From: a virus
Length of the DNA stretch: 30,933 nucleotides
IMG/VR virus record: IMGVR_UViG_3300047443_000097
Span: 1 to 30,933 of that record
Strand: one strand, 5' to 3'
Of the stretch, positions 1 through 7,381 are shown piece after piece. How positions within the stretch are numbered: the stretch's first letter is position 1; the number at the start of each line of letters is the position of its first letter. The position numbers and the translations under genes are program-made. Below the pieces are notes generated by a model. The model did not search any database, was not told the DNA's origin, and saw nothing but the letters and a program-made list of their open reading frames with translations.

Positions 1-1053
1 TGCGACGGCCCCTACCACCGGGTTGAGCTGCTGTACGACGACCGCATCGAACGCTGGACCACCGGCAAGAACTCGAAGGGCGACAAGCCCGCCGACTGGA
101 TGCACTGGCCCGCCGACGACACAGACCCCGAGTCGTGGGAGATTGCCCACGACTGGGGCGAGCAGCCCGTCTTCCACTTCCGCACCGACCGCCCCTACGG
201 CGTACCGGAGCACTACGGCGCCTACGGCCCGCAGAACGCCATCACCAAACTCCAGTCCACGCACATGGGCACCGTCGACTATCAGGGCTTCCCGCAGCGC
301 TACGCCCTCACCGAAGCCGCCAACACCGACACTTCCGACCTCGAGCCCGGCGACTTCGACGAGGGCGACTGGCCCCTGCCCGAGAAGGGCGTCGGCCCGA
401 AAGACTCCGGCGACGACAGCAGCCTGAAAGCCGGACCCGGCGAAATGATGCTGCTGCGCGGCTTCAAGGCTGTCGGCCAGTTCGATGCGGCACAGCCTGG
501 CGTGTTCCTGGAGCCGATCCAGTTCAACATCCGTGCGATGGCGCAGATCACGGACACGCCGCTGCGGATGTTCGACCCGCAGTCCAACCAGCGGTCCGGC
601 GAGTCCTACCGCGAGGAAGACGGCCCCTTCATCAGCAAGGTCGAAATCCGGCAGACGTCCTACGGAGCCGCGACGCATGAGGCGTTCGTGTTCGCCCTGC
701 GCCGCCTCGGCATCGTCGACCCGGTCCTGTCCGTGGACTGGGTACCTGCCAAGAGCGTGACGGACGCGCAGGGCTGGCAGACCGTCAACGAGAAGATCCG
801 GGCCGGCGTCCCACGCAAGCAGGCCCTCATGGAAGCCGGATATCGGGCGGAGCAGGTCGACGAGTGGCTGACCGGCGTCGACGACTCCGAACTGCAGCGC
901 CGCGTAGACGTCCTCGCCAGCCTGGCGGACTCCGCGCAGAAGCTGGGCGCAGCCGCCGCGCTCGGCGTCATCAGCAGCGAGCAGGTGACCGCACTGCTGT
1001 CCGGGACGATCGACGACCTCGAACTCCTGGCGCAGGCGCAGGAGGAGGGCTGA
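1..1053 (+). CDS. Portal protein, C-terminal part (5' end outside window)
   Basis: The frame is open from base 1, so the gene begins upstream; 350 residues are visible. Portal proteins form the dodecameric ring at the unique capsid vertex through which DNA is packaged and ejected. The call rests on the fold-typical region 'GPQNAITKLQSTHMGTVDYQGFP', here described as positions 229-289, on the polar 'PQSNQRSGESYREEDG' segment near residues 193-208, and above all on its place directly before a MuF-type head protein and a scaffold gene. The C-terminal third is helical and rich in Ala, Gln and Glu, as in SPP1 gp6-like actinophage portals. The stop overlaps the next ATG (TGATG), which suggests translational coupling. 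The family call is recognition from memory, not a database result. Confidence 0.85.
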   Translation, partial: CDGPYHRVELLYDDRIERWTTGKNSKGDKPADWMHWPADDTDPESWEIAHDWGEQPVFHFRTDRPYGVPEHYGAYGPQNAITKLQSTHMGTVDYQGFPQRYALTEAANTDTSDLEPGDFDEGDWPLPEKGVGPKDSGDDSSLKAGPGEMMLLRGFKAVGQFDAAQPGVFLEPIQFNIRAMAQITDTPLRMFDPQSNQRSGESYREEDGPFISKVEIRQTSYGAATHEAFVFALRRLGIVDPVLSVDWVPAKSVTDAQGWQTVNEKIRAGVPRKQALMEAGYRAEQVDEWLTGVDDSELQRRVDVLASLADSAQKLGAAAALGVISSEQVTALLSGTIDDLELLAQAQEEG

Positions 1054-2069
1054 TGCCGTACCGCAGCGAGCATCTGGCCCGCCTCGTGCAGGACGAGCAC
1101 ACCGGCCAGGTCATCGACCTCGAAGGCCGCATCGTGGGGGAGGCGCTCGGCGACAGTGAATCCCTGTTCGTCCAGCTGATCCGGCGCACCCTCGCCGCCT
1201 GGACCCGCGCTTTCGGAGGCCCCGATGAGCCCGCCGTGCCCGGGGGCGTGCTGCGCCGCATCCTTGGCGCCGTGCGGGCCGCCGTGCGCCGCATCCTCGA
1301 CGGCGTCGCCCCGCGGGCCGACATGGCACTCGGCGACAACCTCGGAGAGGCGCTGACCCTGGGGATACGGCAGGGTGGCGAGTTCCTGCGCGCGGCGACC
1401 GGGCGCCGCCGCCGAGCGCCAGCCCGTCCGCGGCTGAGTTGGGCGGTCCGCAGCGAAGCCCGCCGCATTGGCGACCTCATCACCCAGCGCCGCGACCGCG
1501 CCCTGCAGCTGCTGCAACTGGACCGGGTATCGCGCTGGTCGCACCTGCTGACCGGGATCGGCGCCGGCCACGCCACTTTCTCCGCAATCCGTGCGCACGT
1601 CGCCTGGGTCGTCAACACCGCCGTGAACGAGGGCCTGGACGCGGTGATCCGGGCGTCGGCGAAGGTCCGGTTGTGGGTGTCGGAAGCAGACGCCTGTGTG
1701 CGCTGCCTTGCCTACACCGGCCGCGCCGTCCCCGTGGACGAGCCCTTCCCGGGCGGCTTGTCGTGGGATCCTCGGCAGCGTCACATCGGCGCCGAAGGGA
1801 TCGACGGGCCGCCCCTGCACGCTCACTGCCGCTGCCGCACCGTCCCCTGGGACGACGCCTGGACGACGCCTGGCGTGCCGTTTCCGCTGGCGTTGCAGCG
1901 GGAGGCGCACCGCTCCCTCGGCTACGGCACCGCCCGCCCTTCCGAGTCCCGGGCCGCCCGGCTGCGCGCCGCCCGCGAACTCCTGCGCACCGAACCCGAC
2001 CTGCTGCCCGCCGTCGAGGCACGCGCGCGAGCGGCGCTGCGGACCGGTCGCTTCACCCAAGCCGCATAA
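1053..2069 (+). CDS. MuF-type minor head protein (phage head morphogenesis)
   Basis: This 338-residue protein starts at the ATG that overlaps the portal stop. The N-terminal half is helical and Arg-rich. The C-terminal half holds the Mu gpF/SPP1 gp7 signature: a C-x2-C pair at residues 215 and 218 ('ACVRCLAYTG'), a Pro/Gly-rich stretch, and an 'HAHCRCR' block about 40 residues later, together a likely metal-binding core. Proteins of this family lie inside the capsid, interact with the portal, and may be ejected with the DNA. The portal-MuF-scaffold-capsid order is standard for siphophages. No toxin or protease domain is visible at the C-terminus, unlike some MuF fusions. An in-frame upstream extension exists inside the portal gene but is not needed. 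Confidence 0.85.
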   Translation: MPYRSEHLARLVQDEHTGQVIDLEGRIVGEALGDSESLFVQLIRRTLAAWTRAFGGPDEPAVPGGVLRRILGAVRAAVRRILDGVAPRADMALGDNLGEALTLGIRQGGEFLRAATGRRRRAPARPRLSWAVRSEARRIGDLITQRRDRALQLLQLDRVSRWSHLLTGIGAGHATFSAIRAHVAWVVNTAVNEGLDAVIRASAKVRLWVSEADACVRCLAYTGRAVPVDEPFPGGLSWDPRQRHIGAEGIDGPPLHAHCRCRTVPWDDAWTTPGVPFPLALQREAHRSLGYGTARPSESRAARLRAARELLRTEPDLLPAVEARARAALRTGRFTQAA

Positions 2070-2123
2070 CCACCGGGCGCCCGCGACGGACGCCGACAAC
2101 CAACCCCGCGATGGGAGAACACG

Positions 2124-2819
2124 ATGGGCATCCAGACCGACCCCGCCACCGACGAGCCCGACATCGACGTCGAAGTCGACGAAGAGCCGGACGTCGAGGT
2201 TGACGCCGGACCCGACACGGAGCCGGACGAGGCGCCGAAGCCGAAGCCTCCAGCGAAGAAGGACGACCCGAAGCCCGGCGACGACGACTACGCGCCGCCC
2301 TCCAAGACGGAGTGGGCGCGCACTCAGGCGGCATTGAAGAAGGCCAACGAGGACGCCAAGCGGCACCGGCTCCGCAACAAGGAGCTGGAAGACAAGGCAC
2401 GCGGCGACGAGACCGAGCACGAGAAGGCGCTCCGGGAAGCACGCGAGGAGGGCGAGAAGCGGTACCGGCAGCCCCTCGTGCGCACCGCGGCCCGGTCCGC
2501 GCTCGTCGAGGCGGGGGCGCTGGCGTTTCTGCAGGACGAGAAGGAGCCCGAGTCGGATGCGGCCCGCGAGAAGGGCGAGTCCCGTCTGTCCCGGCTGCTG
2601 AAGCTCGTCGACACCGAGAACCTTGACGTCGACGAGGACGGATCCGTGTCCGGTCTCGATGCCGCGATAGACGATCTGCGCCGCGACTACCCGGAGTTGT
2701 TTTCCGCGCCCGCCAGGAAGCCGAAGGTCAGGCCTACCGGCGCGCCCCGACAGGCCGCCCCGGAGAAGCCCAAGTCGACGGCAGAGCAGCACGCCGCCCG
2801 GCTTCTGGGCAGGGCTTGA
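2124..2819 (+). CDS. Capsid scaffolding protein
   Basis: This 231-residue protein starts at an ATG preceded by GGGAGAAC. It shows the usual scaffold layout. The N-terminus is very acidic and disordered (repeated Asp/Glu/Pro, about residues 1-55). A charged coiled-coil follows (about 65-115, rich in Lys, Glu and Ala). The C-terminus is basic and Pro/Arg-rich (about 195-231) and would touch the capsid subunits. Scaffolds direct procapsid assembly and then leave or are cleaved; no protease motif is visible here. It lies between the MuF-type protein and the major capsid gene, where scaffolds are normally found. Low-complexity sequence makes family assignment by sequence alone weak; the position carries most of the weight. 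Confidence 0.8.
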   Translation: MGIQTDPATDEPDIDVEVDEEPDVEVDAGPDTEPDEAPKPKPPAKKDDPKPGDDDYAPPSKTEWARTQAALKKANEDAKRHRLRNKELEDKARGDETEHEKALREAREEGEKRYRQPLVRTAARSALVEAGALAFLQDEKEPESDAAREKGESRLSRLLKLVDTENLDVDEDGSVSGLDAAIDDLRRDYPELFSAPARKPKVRPTGAPRQAAPEKPKSTAEQHAARLLGRA

Positions 2820-2832
2820 CCCCAAGAGGTAT

Positions 2833-2934
2833 ATTCAGCACCAGGTGAATTGTTCCGGTGATCGGAACAGACCGCCGCCCTGCTTTGCGAAGGCGCCCGT
2901 GATGGGGCCCGAGCCCAACAGCTTCCCCATCACG
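2833..2934 (+). promoter_or_regulatory. Three consecutive hairpins upstream of the capsid gene
   Basis: The 135-base gap before the capsid gene holds three inverted repeats in a row: ATTCA/TGAAT (2833-2837 with 2846-2850), TGTTCCG/CGGAACA (2851-2857 with 2863-2869, 5-base loop) and CGTGATGGGG/CCCCATCACG (2898-2907 with 2925-2934, 17-base loop). The last ends 20 bases before the GTG start and 8 bases before the AGGAGGG ribosome binding site. No T-run follows, so these are not classical terminators. They could stabilise or process the capsid mRNA, or control its translation. The repeats are seen directly; the function is inferred. Confidence 0.5.
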
Positions 2935-2954
2935 CCGCCCGCAGGAGGGCCCCC

Positions 2955-3869
2955 GTGGCACGCAATACGCTCGAGGCATGGATCCCAGAAGAGTGGGAGA
3001 CCAGCCGGGTAGTCCAGTCCATCACCCAGATCTCCGCGGTTGAGTCCCTCGCGGCCCGCATTCCCATGGGCTCCGACACCAAGCACGTCCCCCGCACCGC
3101 CGGTATGGACGTCGCGGTCGTCGCCAAGGGCGGCACCTACGGCGAGGACACGTCGCTGAACGACGAAGTCCTGCTCTCTGCGATCAAGTTCGGCAAGGCC
3201 GCACGGATCGCCGAAGAGGACATCGACGACTCGGTCGCGAACGTCATCGAAGCGAAGATGATCGGCTGGGGGAAGTCCTACGCCAAGCTCATCGACAACG
3301 CGTCCCTCGCCGTCTCGGCCGCGTCCAACGGGACCACGGTTCCGTTCACGTCGCTGTACCAGCTGCTGAACACCACAGACGCGACCCTCAGCTACACGGG
3401 CGGCGCGAACATCACCACGGCCGCATCCTCGGGCGCTCCGTCCTACTCGGAGTTCTCCACCGCGATCGGCAGCGTCGAGGCGGGCGACTACTTCGACCCC
3501 GGCTCCATGTACGCGATCGCCCACCCCGGGTTCCGCAAGTCGCTGCGCGGTGTCCTCGACTCGCAGAACCGGCCGATCTTCATCGAGGGCCTCAACGGCA
3601 CCCCTGACACCATCTTCGGTGTCCCGATCCGCTGGAGTCTCGGCGCGAAGCTCGCCGCGACCGCGACGTCCACCCCGACCGGGCGCGCGCTCATGGCGTT
3701 CGTCAACCCCGAGCTGATGCTCCTCGGCGTCCGCTCCGGCCCCGAGTCCGTCTTCATCGACGGCCGCGACGGACTGTCCGCCCTCACCGACGAGTCGATC
3801 CTTAAGATGCGCGCCCGCCGCGGCTGGGCCTACGGCCACCCCAACGGCGCATCCATCCTCGTCGGCTGA
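2955..3869 (+). CDS. Major capsid protein
   Basis: This 304-residue protein starts at GTG 2955 behind a strong AGGAGGG (2943-2949). It resembles HK97-fold capsid subunits of actinophages: a short N-terminal arm, then the 'ESLAARIPMGSDTKHVPR' block (about residues 31-48), a long E-loop-like region with 'GTYGED', an alpha-helical spine ('EEDIDDSVANVIEAK', about 91-105), a 'FDPGSMYAIAHPGFRKSLRG' A-domain segment, and a compact C-terminus ending in 'GASILVG'. No N-terminal delta domain is present, in keeping with the separate scaffold gene. The gene is flanked by perfect hairpins on both sides, unlike its neighbours, which are packed end to end. It is probably the most abundant structural product. 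Confidence 0.88.
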   Translation: MARNTLEAWIPEEWETSRVVQSITQISAVESLAARIPMGSDTKHVPRTAGMDVAVVAKGGTYGEDTSLNDEVLLSAIKFGKAARIAEEDIDDSVANVIEAKMIGWGKSYAKLIDNASLAVSAASNGTTVPFTSLYQLLNTTDATLSYTGGANITTAASSGAPSYSEFSTAIGSVEAGDYFDPGSMYAIAHPGFRKSLRGVLDSQNRPIFIEGLNGTPDTIFGVPIRWSLGAKLAATATSTPTGRALMAFVNPELMLLGVRSGPESVFIDGRDGLSALTDESILKMRARRGWAYGHPNGASILVG

Positions 3870-3884
3870 CCAGCCCTCCAATCC

Positions 3885-3915
3885 CCGCACCGCCCGACGG
3901 CTCCGGGCGGTGCGG
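3885..3915 (+). terminator. GC hairpin just after the capsid gene
   Basis: CCGCACCGCCC (3885-3895) and GGGCGGTGCGG (3905-3915) form a perfect 11-bp stem with a 9-base loop, starting 15 bases after the capsid stop codon. No T-tract follows, so it may act as a partial terminator, an RNase-blocking 3' stem, or an attenuator that sets the capsid-to-connector ratio. The next gene starts only 23 bases further on. Confidence 0.55.
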
Positions 3916-3937
3916 CGGACAACCAGGGAGGTGAGCC

Positions 3938-4315
3938 ATGGCAGCAGCCAAGAAGACCGCGAGCAGCAGCCGCGCCAGGCAGCACCCGGCCAAGGCCGGC
4001 GAGCCCGAGGTCGAGGTCGACGAGCGGACGGTAGACGGCGCGGACGGCACCCGGTTCGTCAAGGAGTTCGTCGTGCTCGCCGCACGGTGGACCGACGAGG
4101 ACTACCAGCACGAGGCCAACCGTGCCGGCGTCGTCAACGAGGCGATCCAGCGAGGCCTGCACCCGCGCGGCAACGTGTCCTTCGACGGCCAGGAGCAGCA
4201 CCCCGACGGCCTGTCCCTGACCCTCACCTACTCGGTGGACACGGTGCCCGCCTCCGTTGACCACAGCCCGGAGGACACGACCACGCCCCGCGACGTCATC
4301 GAGGGCGAGGGCTGA
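3938..4315 (+). CDS. Hypothetical protein between capsid and connector genes
   Basis: This 125-residue protein starts at an ATG behind GGGAGGTGA. The N-terminus is a basic Ala/Lys/Ser/Arg-rich tail (residues 1-22), followed by an acidic Glu/Val patch and a compact domain with 'FVVLAARWTDEDYQHEANRAG' (described by its start near residue 43), and a Thr/Glu-rich end. I do not recognise a family. Its place right after the capsid gene suggests a head decoration or accessory head protein, or a small connector, but nothing in the sequence decides this. Its stop is one base before the next ATG (TGACATG). Confidence 0.7.
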   Translation: MAAAKKTASSSRARQHPAKAGEPEVEVDERTVDGADGTRFVKEFVVLAARWTDEDYQHEANRAGVVNEAIQRGLHPRGNVSFDGQEQHPDGLSLTLTYSVDTVPASVDHSPEDTTTPRDVIEGEG

Positions 4316-4316
4316 C

Positions 4317-4763
4317 ATGGTCAACGCCTGGGCGACCGCGCAGGACGTCACCGACTCCACGGGAGTCACGGTGACGGACCAGCAGCTTGTCCAGGCGCAG
4401 AAGGCTGTGGAGGTCTTCAGCAATCGCATCTTCGGCGACGAGGCGCGCATGCGGACGCGGGACCTCTACTGGCTGGGTCAGGCCGTCGCCCATCAAGCGG
4501 CGTGGATCGCGGGCCAGTTCGGGCTGGAGACGCGGCTGGATGCCACGCAGATCCAGCAAGACCAGGTCTCGACCACACTGCAGGGCGACGGCCTGGTCCT
4601 CGCACCCATGGCTGCTCGCGCCCTGAAGCGGGTGTCGTGGATGCGGTCCAGGACCGTGCACATCAGGTCCGCGGTCGAGGGCGCTGGCCCGATCGTTGGT
4701 GACGCTCTCACGGACGGCTCCGACGACCACCTGTACTGGGCGCCGTACCGGGGCGGTGCGTGA
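4317..4763 (+). CDS. Head-tail adaptor (head completion protein)
   Basis: This 148-residue protein starts at ATG 4317, right after the previous stop, with GAGGGCGAGGG as its binding site; an in-frame ATG 60 bases upstream lies inside the previous gene and is less likely. It has the helical build of gp6/gp15-type adaptors that dock under the portal: 'WATAQDVTDSTGVTVTD', then 'AQKAVEVFSNRIFGD' and an aromatic helix 'YWLGQAVAHQAAWIA'. The C-terminal part is a beta arm. The order adaptor, stopper, tail-completion protein, tail terminator is kept here. Confidence in the role comes mainly from the order and the helical start. Confidence 0.72.
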   Translation: MVNAWATAQDVTDSTGVTVTDQQLVQAQKAVEVFSNRIFGDEARMRTRDLYWLGQAVAHQAAWIAGQFGLETRLDATQIQQDQVSTTLQGDGLVLAPMAARALKRVSWMRSRTVHIRSAVEGAGPIVGDALTDGSDDHLYWAPYRGGA

Positions 4764-5095
4764 TGCCCGTCGCGATCGCCACCACCAGCATCGCCATCCT
4801 GCGCGGCACGTCCACGAACGCGTGGGGCGACGAGATCGACACCGACACCCCCATCTACACCGGGATTCCCGCCTCGCTGACCGAGCAGTCCCGCCGGGTC
4901 ACCACCCGCGACGACCCCACCCCGCGGATCGTCCGCTACGCCGTCGCCCGCGTGGCCGCCGGAACGGACGTCACCGACCAGGACCGAGTGCGTGACGAGC
5001 GCACCGGCGCCGTGTACATCGTCGAAGCCGTCTCCTCCATGGCAAACCCAGCACTCACCGCAGACCTCCGCTTGGACCTGCGGCGCACCACCTAA
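4763..5095 (+). CDS. Head closure (stopper-like) protein
   Basis: This 110-residue protein starts at the ATG overlapping the previous stop (TGATG); GTG 4760 is an alternative one codon earlier. It is mostly beta-strand, with an acidic/Thr-rich loop ('GDEIDTDTPIYTGIP', about residues 23-37) and a C-terminal 'ERTGAVYIVEAVSS' strand pair, the general shape of gp16/FII-like stoppers that plug the connector after packaging. The sequence match is weak and the call leans on the position between adaptor and tail-completion genes. A 70-base gap follows, containing a small GCCCGG/CCGGGC hairpin (5112-5128) and a strong GGAGAGGAGGG site. Confidence 0.62.
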   Translation: MPVAIATTSIAILRGTSTNAWGDEIDTDTPIYTGIPASLTEQSRRVTTRDDPTPRIVRYAVARVAAGTDVTDQDRVRDERTGAVYIVEAVSSMANPALTADLRLDLRRTT

Positions 5096-5165
5096 CCGAA
5101 CACGGCCACACGCCCGGGGAGACCGGGCAGGCCAGTACGACCACCCACCGGAGAGGAGGGCGGCC

Positions 5166-5537
5166 ATGGCACGATCCCGCATGCGGATCGACCCATCCGC
5201 GCGCACGCACGTCGACGCCGCCATCAACCGGTGGCTGGATGAGTCCATCGGCCGCTCCATCCTCGGTGACGCCCAGCACCTCGTACACAAGCGCACCGGT
5301 CGCCTCCGCGACTCGCTGCGCGCCGAGGTCCACGACAAGGTGCTCCGAGTCGGCTCCCTGGACTGCAACTACGCCACGGACGTCGAACTCGGCACCAGCG
5401 CCCACGTCATCAGGCCGACGAACAAGAAGGCCCTGTTCTGGCCGGGCGCAGACCACCCCGTCGCCAAGGTCAACCATCCCGGCACCCCGCCATTCCCATA
5501 CCTCCGTCCGGCCCTGTTCCAGCGGAGGACCGCATGA
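5166..5537 (+). CDS. Tail completion / neck protein (HK97 gp10-like)
   Basis: This 123-residue basic protein starts at ATG 5166 behind GGAGAGGAGGG. It has a helical N-terminus, then 'HKRTGRLRDSLRAEV' (residues about 41-55), a typical HK97-gp10-like motif, and the diagnostic 'YATDVELGTSAHVIRP' stretch followed by a Pro/aromatic 'NHPGTPPFPYLRPAL' end. Members sit at the head-tail interface. The stop overlaps the next ATG by four bases (ATGA). Confidence 0.78.
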   Translation: MARSRMRIDPSARTHVDAAINRWLDESIGRSILGDAQHLVHKRTGRLRDSLRAEVHDKVLRVGSLDCNYATDVELGTSAHVIRPTNKKALFWPGADHPVAKVNHPGTPPFPYLRPALFQRRTA

Positions 5538-5983
5538 GCCTTCTGCTGCGCGCCAACCATGAGCTGGTCACGATCGCCTGGCTGAAGACCGTCGTCGGTG
5601 ACCGCGTCTCCGTGACCCTCCCCAAGGACAACAGCAGCTGGGCGGCGTCCGGGTTCTGCACGATCGACACCGTCGGCGGCAGCCCGAACATCTACGTCCC
5701 GCTGCGTGAGCCCGTCATGTCCGTCGACTGCTGGGCCTTCAACCCCGGCAGCCAGAAGCCGCCGTGGAACAAGGCGTCGACGTTGGCGCAGGCCATCCAG
5801 GCTGCCTGCTGGGACCACCGCGGCATCCCGCAGACCGTCGTCCTGCCTGCCGGATATCCCGCGGTGCAGGTGAGGTCGGCGTACTGCACCGGAGAGCCGC
5901 GGCGGATCCCCGACGATCCGTCGTCGTATGCCCGCTACAGCATCCCGGGCCTGGCCCTCGCCTGGGTGGAGGTGCCGTCATGA
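5534..5983 (+). CDS. Tail terminator protein
   Basis: This 149-residue protein starts at the ATG within the ATGA overlap. It has alternating strands and helices, with 'WAASGFCTIDTVGGSPNIYVPL' starting near residue 36 and 'VDCWAFNPGSQKPPWNKASTL' starting near 64, as seen in actinophage tail terminators. This class caps the growing tail tube and joins it to the head. The gene lies immediately between the gp10-like protein and the tail tube cluster, as expected. Both ends overlap neighbours by four bases, so it is probably translationally coupled. Confidence 0.7.
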   Translation: MSLLLRANHELVTIAWLKTVVGDRVSVTLPKDNSSWAASGFCTIDTVGGSPNIYVPLREPVMSVDCWAFNPGSQKPPWNKASTLAQAIQAACWDHRGIPQTVVLPAGYPAVQVRSAYCTGEPRRIPDDPSSYARYSIPGLALAWVEVPS

Positions 5984-6204
5984 GCCGCTACGCCCTCCAA
6001 GGCGCCCTCAGCCGGGACCTCCTCACCTGGAACGGCAAGGTGCTCGTCCACGGCGACCGGGCCGAGATGGAGTTCCTGGTCACCGGAGACGTCCGCGTCA
6101 TCGACTGCCCCCGGGACATCCCGCCCGAGCAGACCATCGAGATCCGCTTCCACCCCAACTTCGCCTCCGTGACGTGGCCATTGACCAAGGAGCAGTTCCG
6201 GTGA
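5980..6204 (+). CDS. Small hypothetical protein of the connector region
   Basis: This 74-residue protein starts at the ATG overlapping the previous stop (ATGA). It is predicted to be mostly beta: 'YALQGALSRDLLTWNGKVLVHGD' begins at residue 4 and is followed by a strand 'EMEFLVTGDVRVIDCP' and 'TIEIRFHPNFASVTWPL'. I do not recognise the family. Its overlap with both neighbours and its place between the tail terminator and tail tube make it a late structural or assembly factor, but that is inference. Confidence 0.7.
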   Translation: MSRYALQGALSRDLLTWNGKVLVHGDRAEMEFLVTGDVRVIDCPRDIPPEQTIEIRFHPNFASVTWPLTKEQFR

Positions 6205-6380
6205 CCCACACCATCGCTACGACCATGCAGCCCGACAAGCCCATCGAGGTCGACGACGCCGAATACGTCGACCTCAAGCGTCAGGGCCTCGTCCTCGTCG
6301 ACCACACCGAGCAGGCCGCGGCAGCAGCACCGGCCACCACCAAGAAGGCCGCCACGGCAGCCGCGACCAAGGAGGGCTGA
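6201..6380 (+). CDS. Small hypothetical protein with Ala/Lys tail
   Basis: This 59-residue protein starts at GTG 6201 in a GTGA overlap; ATG 6225 is a later alternative. The core 'PIEVDDAEYVDLKRQGLVLVDH' starts near residue 14, and the end is a low-complexity Ala/Thr/Lys tail from about residue 38. The tail resembles the basic ends of phage structural proteins, but no family is recognised. The strong AAGGAGGG at the end of this gene serves the tail tube gene that follows directly. Confidence 0.65.
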   Translation: MTHTIATTMQPDKPIEVDDAEYVDLKRQGLVLVDHTEQAAAAAPATTKKAATAAATKEG

Positions 6381-6383
6381 GTC

Positions 6384-6947
6384 ATCTCAGTTACTGCGAC
6401 GAATTTGGTTCAGGGCCCGGCAACCCTGTACTCGGGCGCGTTCGGCGCCCTCGAGCCCACCGACGCCACCGTCAACACCACGCCCGCGGCGTCCAGCTGG
6501 ACGGACGTCGGCGGTACCCAGGACGGCGTCAAGCTGACCATCGACCAGTCCTACACGGAGCTGGAGGTCGACCAGGTCGTCGACCGCGTTGGCAGCCGCC
6601 TGACCAAGCGCGACTTCACCGTCGAGACGAGCATGGCCGAGCCCACCCTCGCCAACCTGTCGCTCGCCCTCAATGGCGGCACCAGCGCCTCCGCTGCGGG
6701 CTACGCGTCGTTCGAGCCGTCGTTCGCGAGTTCGGCCACCCAGCCCACCTACAAGGCGCTGCTGTTCGACGGCTGGGCCCCGGGCGGCACCTTCACGAGG
6801 CGCTGCATCATCCGCAAGGCCCTGTCCACAGACGCGGTCGAGCTGGCCTACACCAAGGACAAGCAGACCTTGTACGGCGTCAAGTTCTCCGGCCACTACG
6901 TGTCCGCGTCCATCGCGCCCATCCACATCGTCGACCAGACCAGCTAG
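6384..6947 (+). CDS. Major tail tube protein, apparent ATC start
   Basis: This tube subunit stacks as rings to form the tail channel. The sequence is beta-rich with the tube-type central segment 'QSYTELEVDQVVDRVGSRLT' (about residues 56-75) followed by a long assembly helix and 'YGVKFSGHYVSASIAPIHIVD' near the end. The start is odd. AGGAGGG (6370-6376) is ideally placed, seven bases before ATC 6384, and the codons from there read ISVTATNLVQGPATLY, which fits the N-termini I associate with this family. No ATG, GTG or TTG lies in frame at that spot; the first classical choice is TTG 6405, which has no binding site and would drop seven residues. With ATC the protein is 187 residues. Function is fairly sure, start is not. 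Confidence 0.82.
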   Translation: MSVTATNLVQGPATLYSGAFGALEPTDATVNTTPAASSWTDVGGTQDGVKLTIDQSYTELEVDQVVDRVGSRLTKRDFTVETSMAEPTLANLSLALNGGTSASAAGYASFEPSFASSATQPTYKALLFDGWAPGGTFTRRCIIRKALSTDAVELAYTKDKQTLYGVKFSGHYVSASIAPIHIVDQTS

Positions 6948-6985
6948 CCGACGCCTGTCCCTGCACGCTTCGAGGAGCACCACCC

Positions 6986-7381
6986 ATGGCATCCACCACA
7001 CGTCAGAGCACCGCAGCCGCACGGAAGCGCGCGGCTACCAAGCCGGTTGTCGGCGGCGACCTGGAATTTGAACCGATCCGGATCGCCGCCAACGACGAGA
7101 TCGAAGAGGAGCGCGTCCCCCTCTTCTACATCGGCGACGACGAGTACACGATCCCGAAGAAGATCGCACCCGGCGTCGCCCTGCAGTACCTGAGGGAGGC
7201 CCGCCAGCACGGCCGCGAAGTGGCCACCGCTCCACTCCTGGAGCGCGTCCTGGGCGAGGACGCCTACCTGGCGCTGGAGCAGTCGAAGGCGCTCACCGAG
7301 GACCAGATGGAGTGGATCGTCGACAAGGTCCTGGAACTGGCCCTGGGGCAGCGAGAGAAGCCGGGGGGAAAAGCCAGGTAG
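6986..7381 (+). CDS. Tail assembly chaperone, short form (G-like)
   Basis: This 131-residue protein starts at an ATG after GGAGCACC. The N-terminus is basic and disordered (1-25). The domain that follows ('EFEPIRIAANDEIEEERVPLFYIGD', beginning near residue 27) is strand-then-helix, with acidic helices at the end. It corresponds to lambda gpG, which coats the tape measure protein during tail assembly. It stops at TAG 7379-7381, but a slippery GGGAAAA at 7366-7372 allows a -1 shift into the next frame, giving a 265-residue GT-like product. The gene sits between tail tube and tape measure, the universal place for this pair. Confidence 0.85.
   Translation: MASTTRQSTAAARKRAATKPVVGGDLEFEPIRIAANDEIEEERVPLFYIGDDEYTIPKKIAPGVALQYLREARQHGREVATAPLLERVLGEDAYLALEQSKALTEDQMEWIVDKVLELALGQREKPGGKAR
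7366..7372 (+). promoter_or_regulatory. -1 programmed frameshift site (GGGAAAA)
   Basis: In the frame of the chaperone gene the bases read G GGA AAA, a perfect X-XXY-YYZ heptamer and one base from the GGGAAAG of lambda G/T. After a -1 slip translation continues at AGC (7372) into the downstream open frame. A 7-bp repeat CCGGCTG/CAGCCGG (7401-7407 with 7438-7444) lies downstream and might assist, but this is not certain. Confidence 0.85.

Noticed and set aside
660-2825. 721-residue open frame on the minus strand
   Set aside because: It lies antisense to the portal, MuF and scaffold genes, is rich in Arg/Gly/Val low-complexity sequence and matches no family; a typical GC-driven shadow frame.
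5112-5128. GCCCGG/CCGGGC hairpin as a terminator
   Set aside because: Only six pairs and no T-run, in the middle of a continuous head-tail operon; chance in GC-rich DNA is likely.
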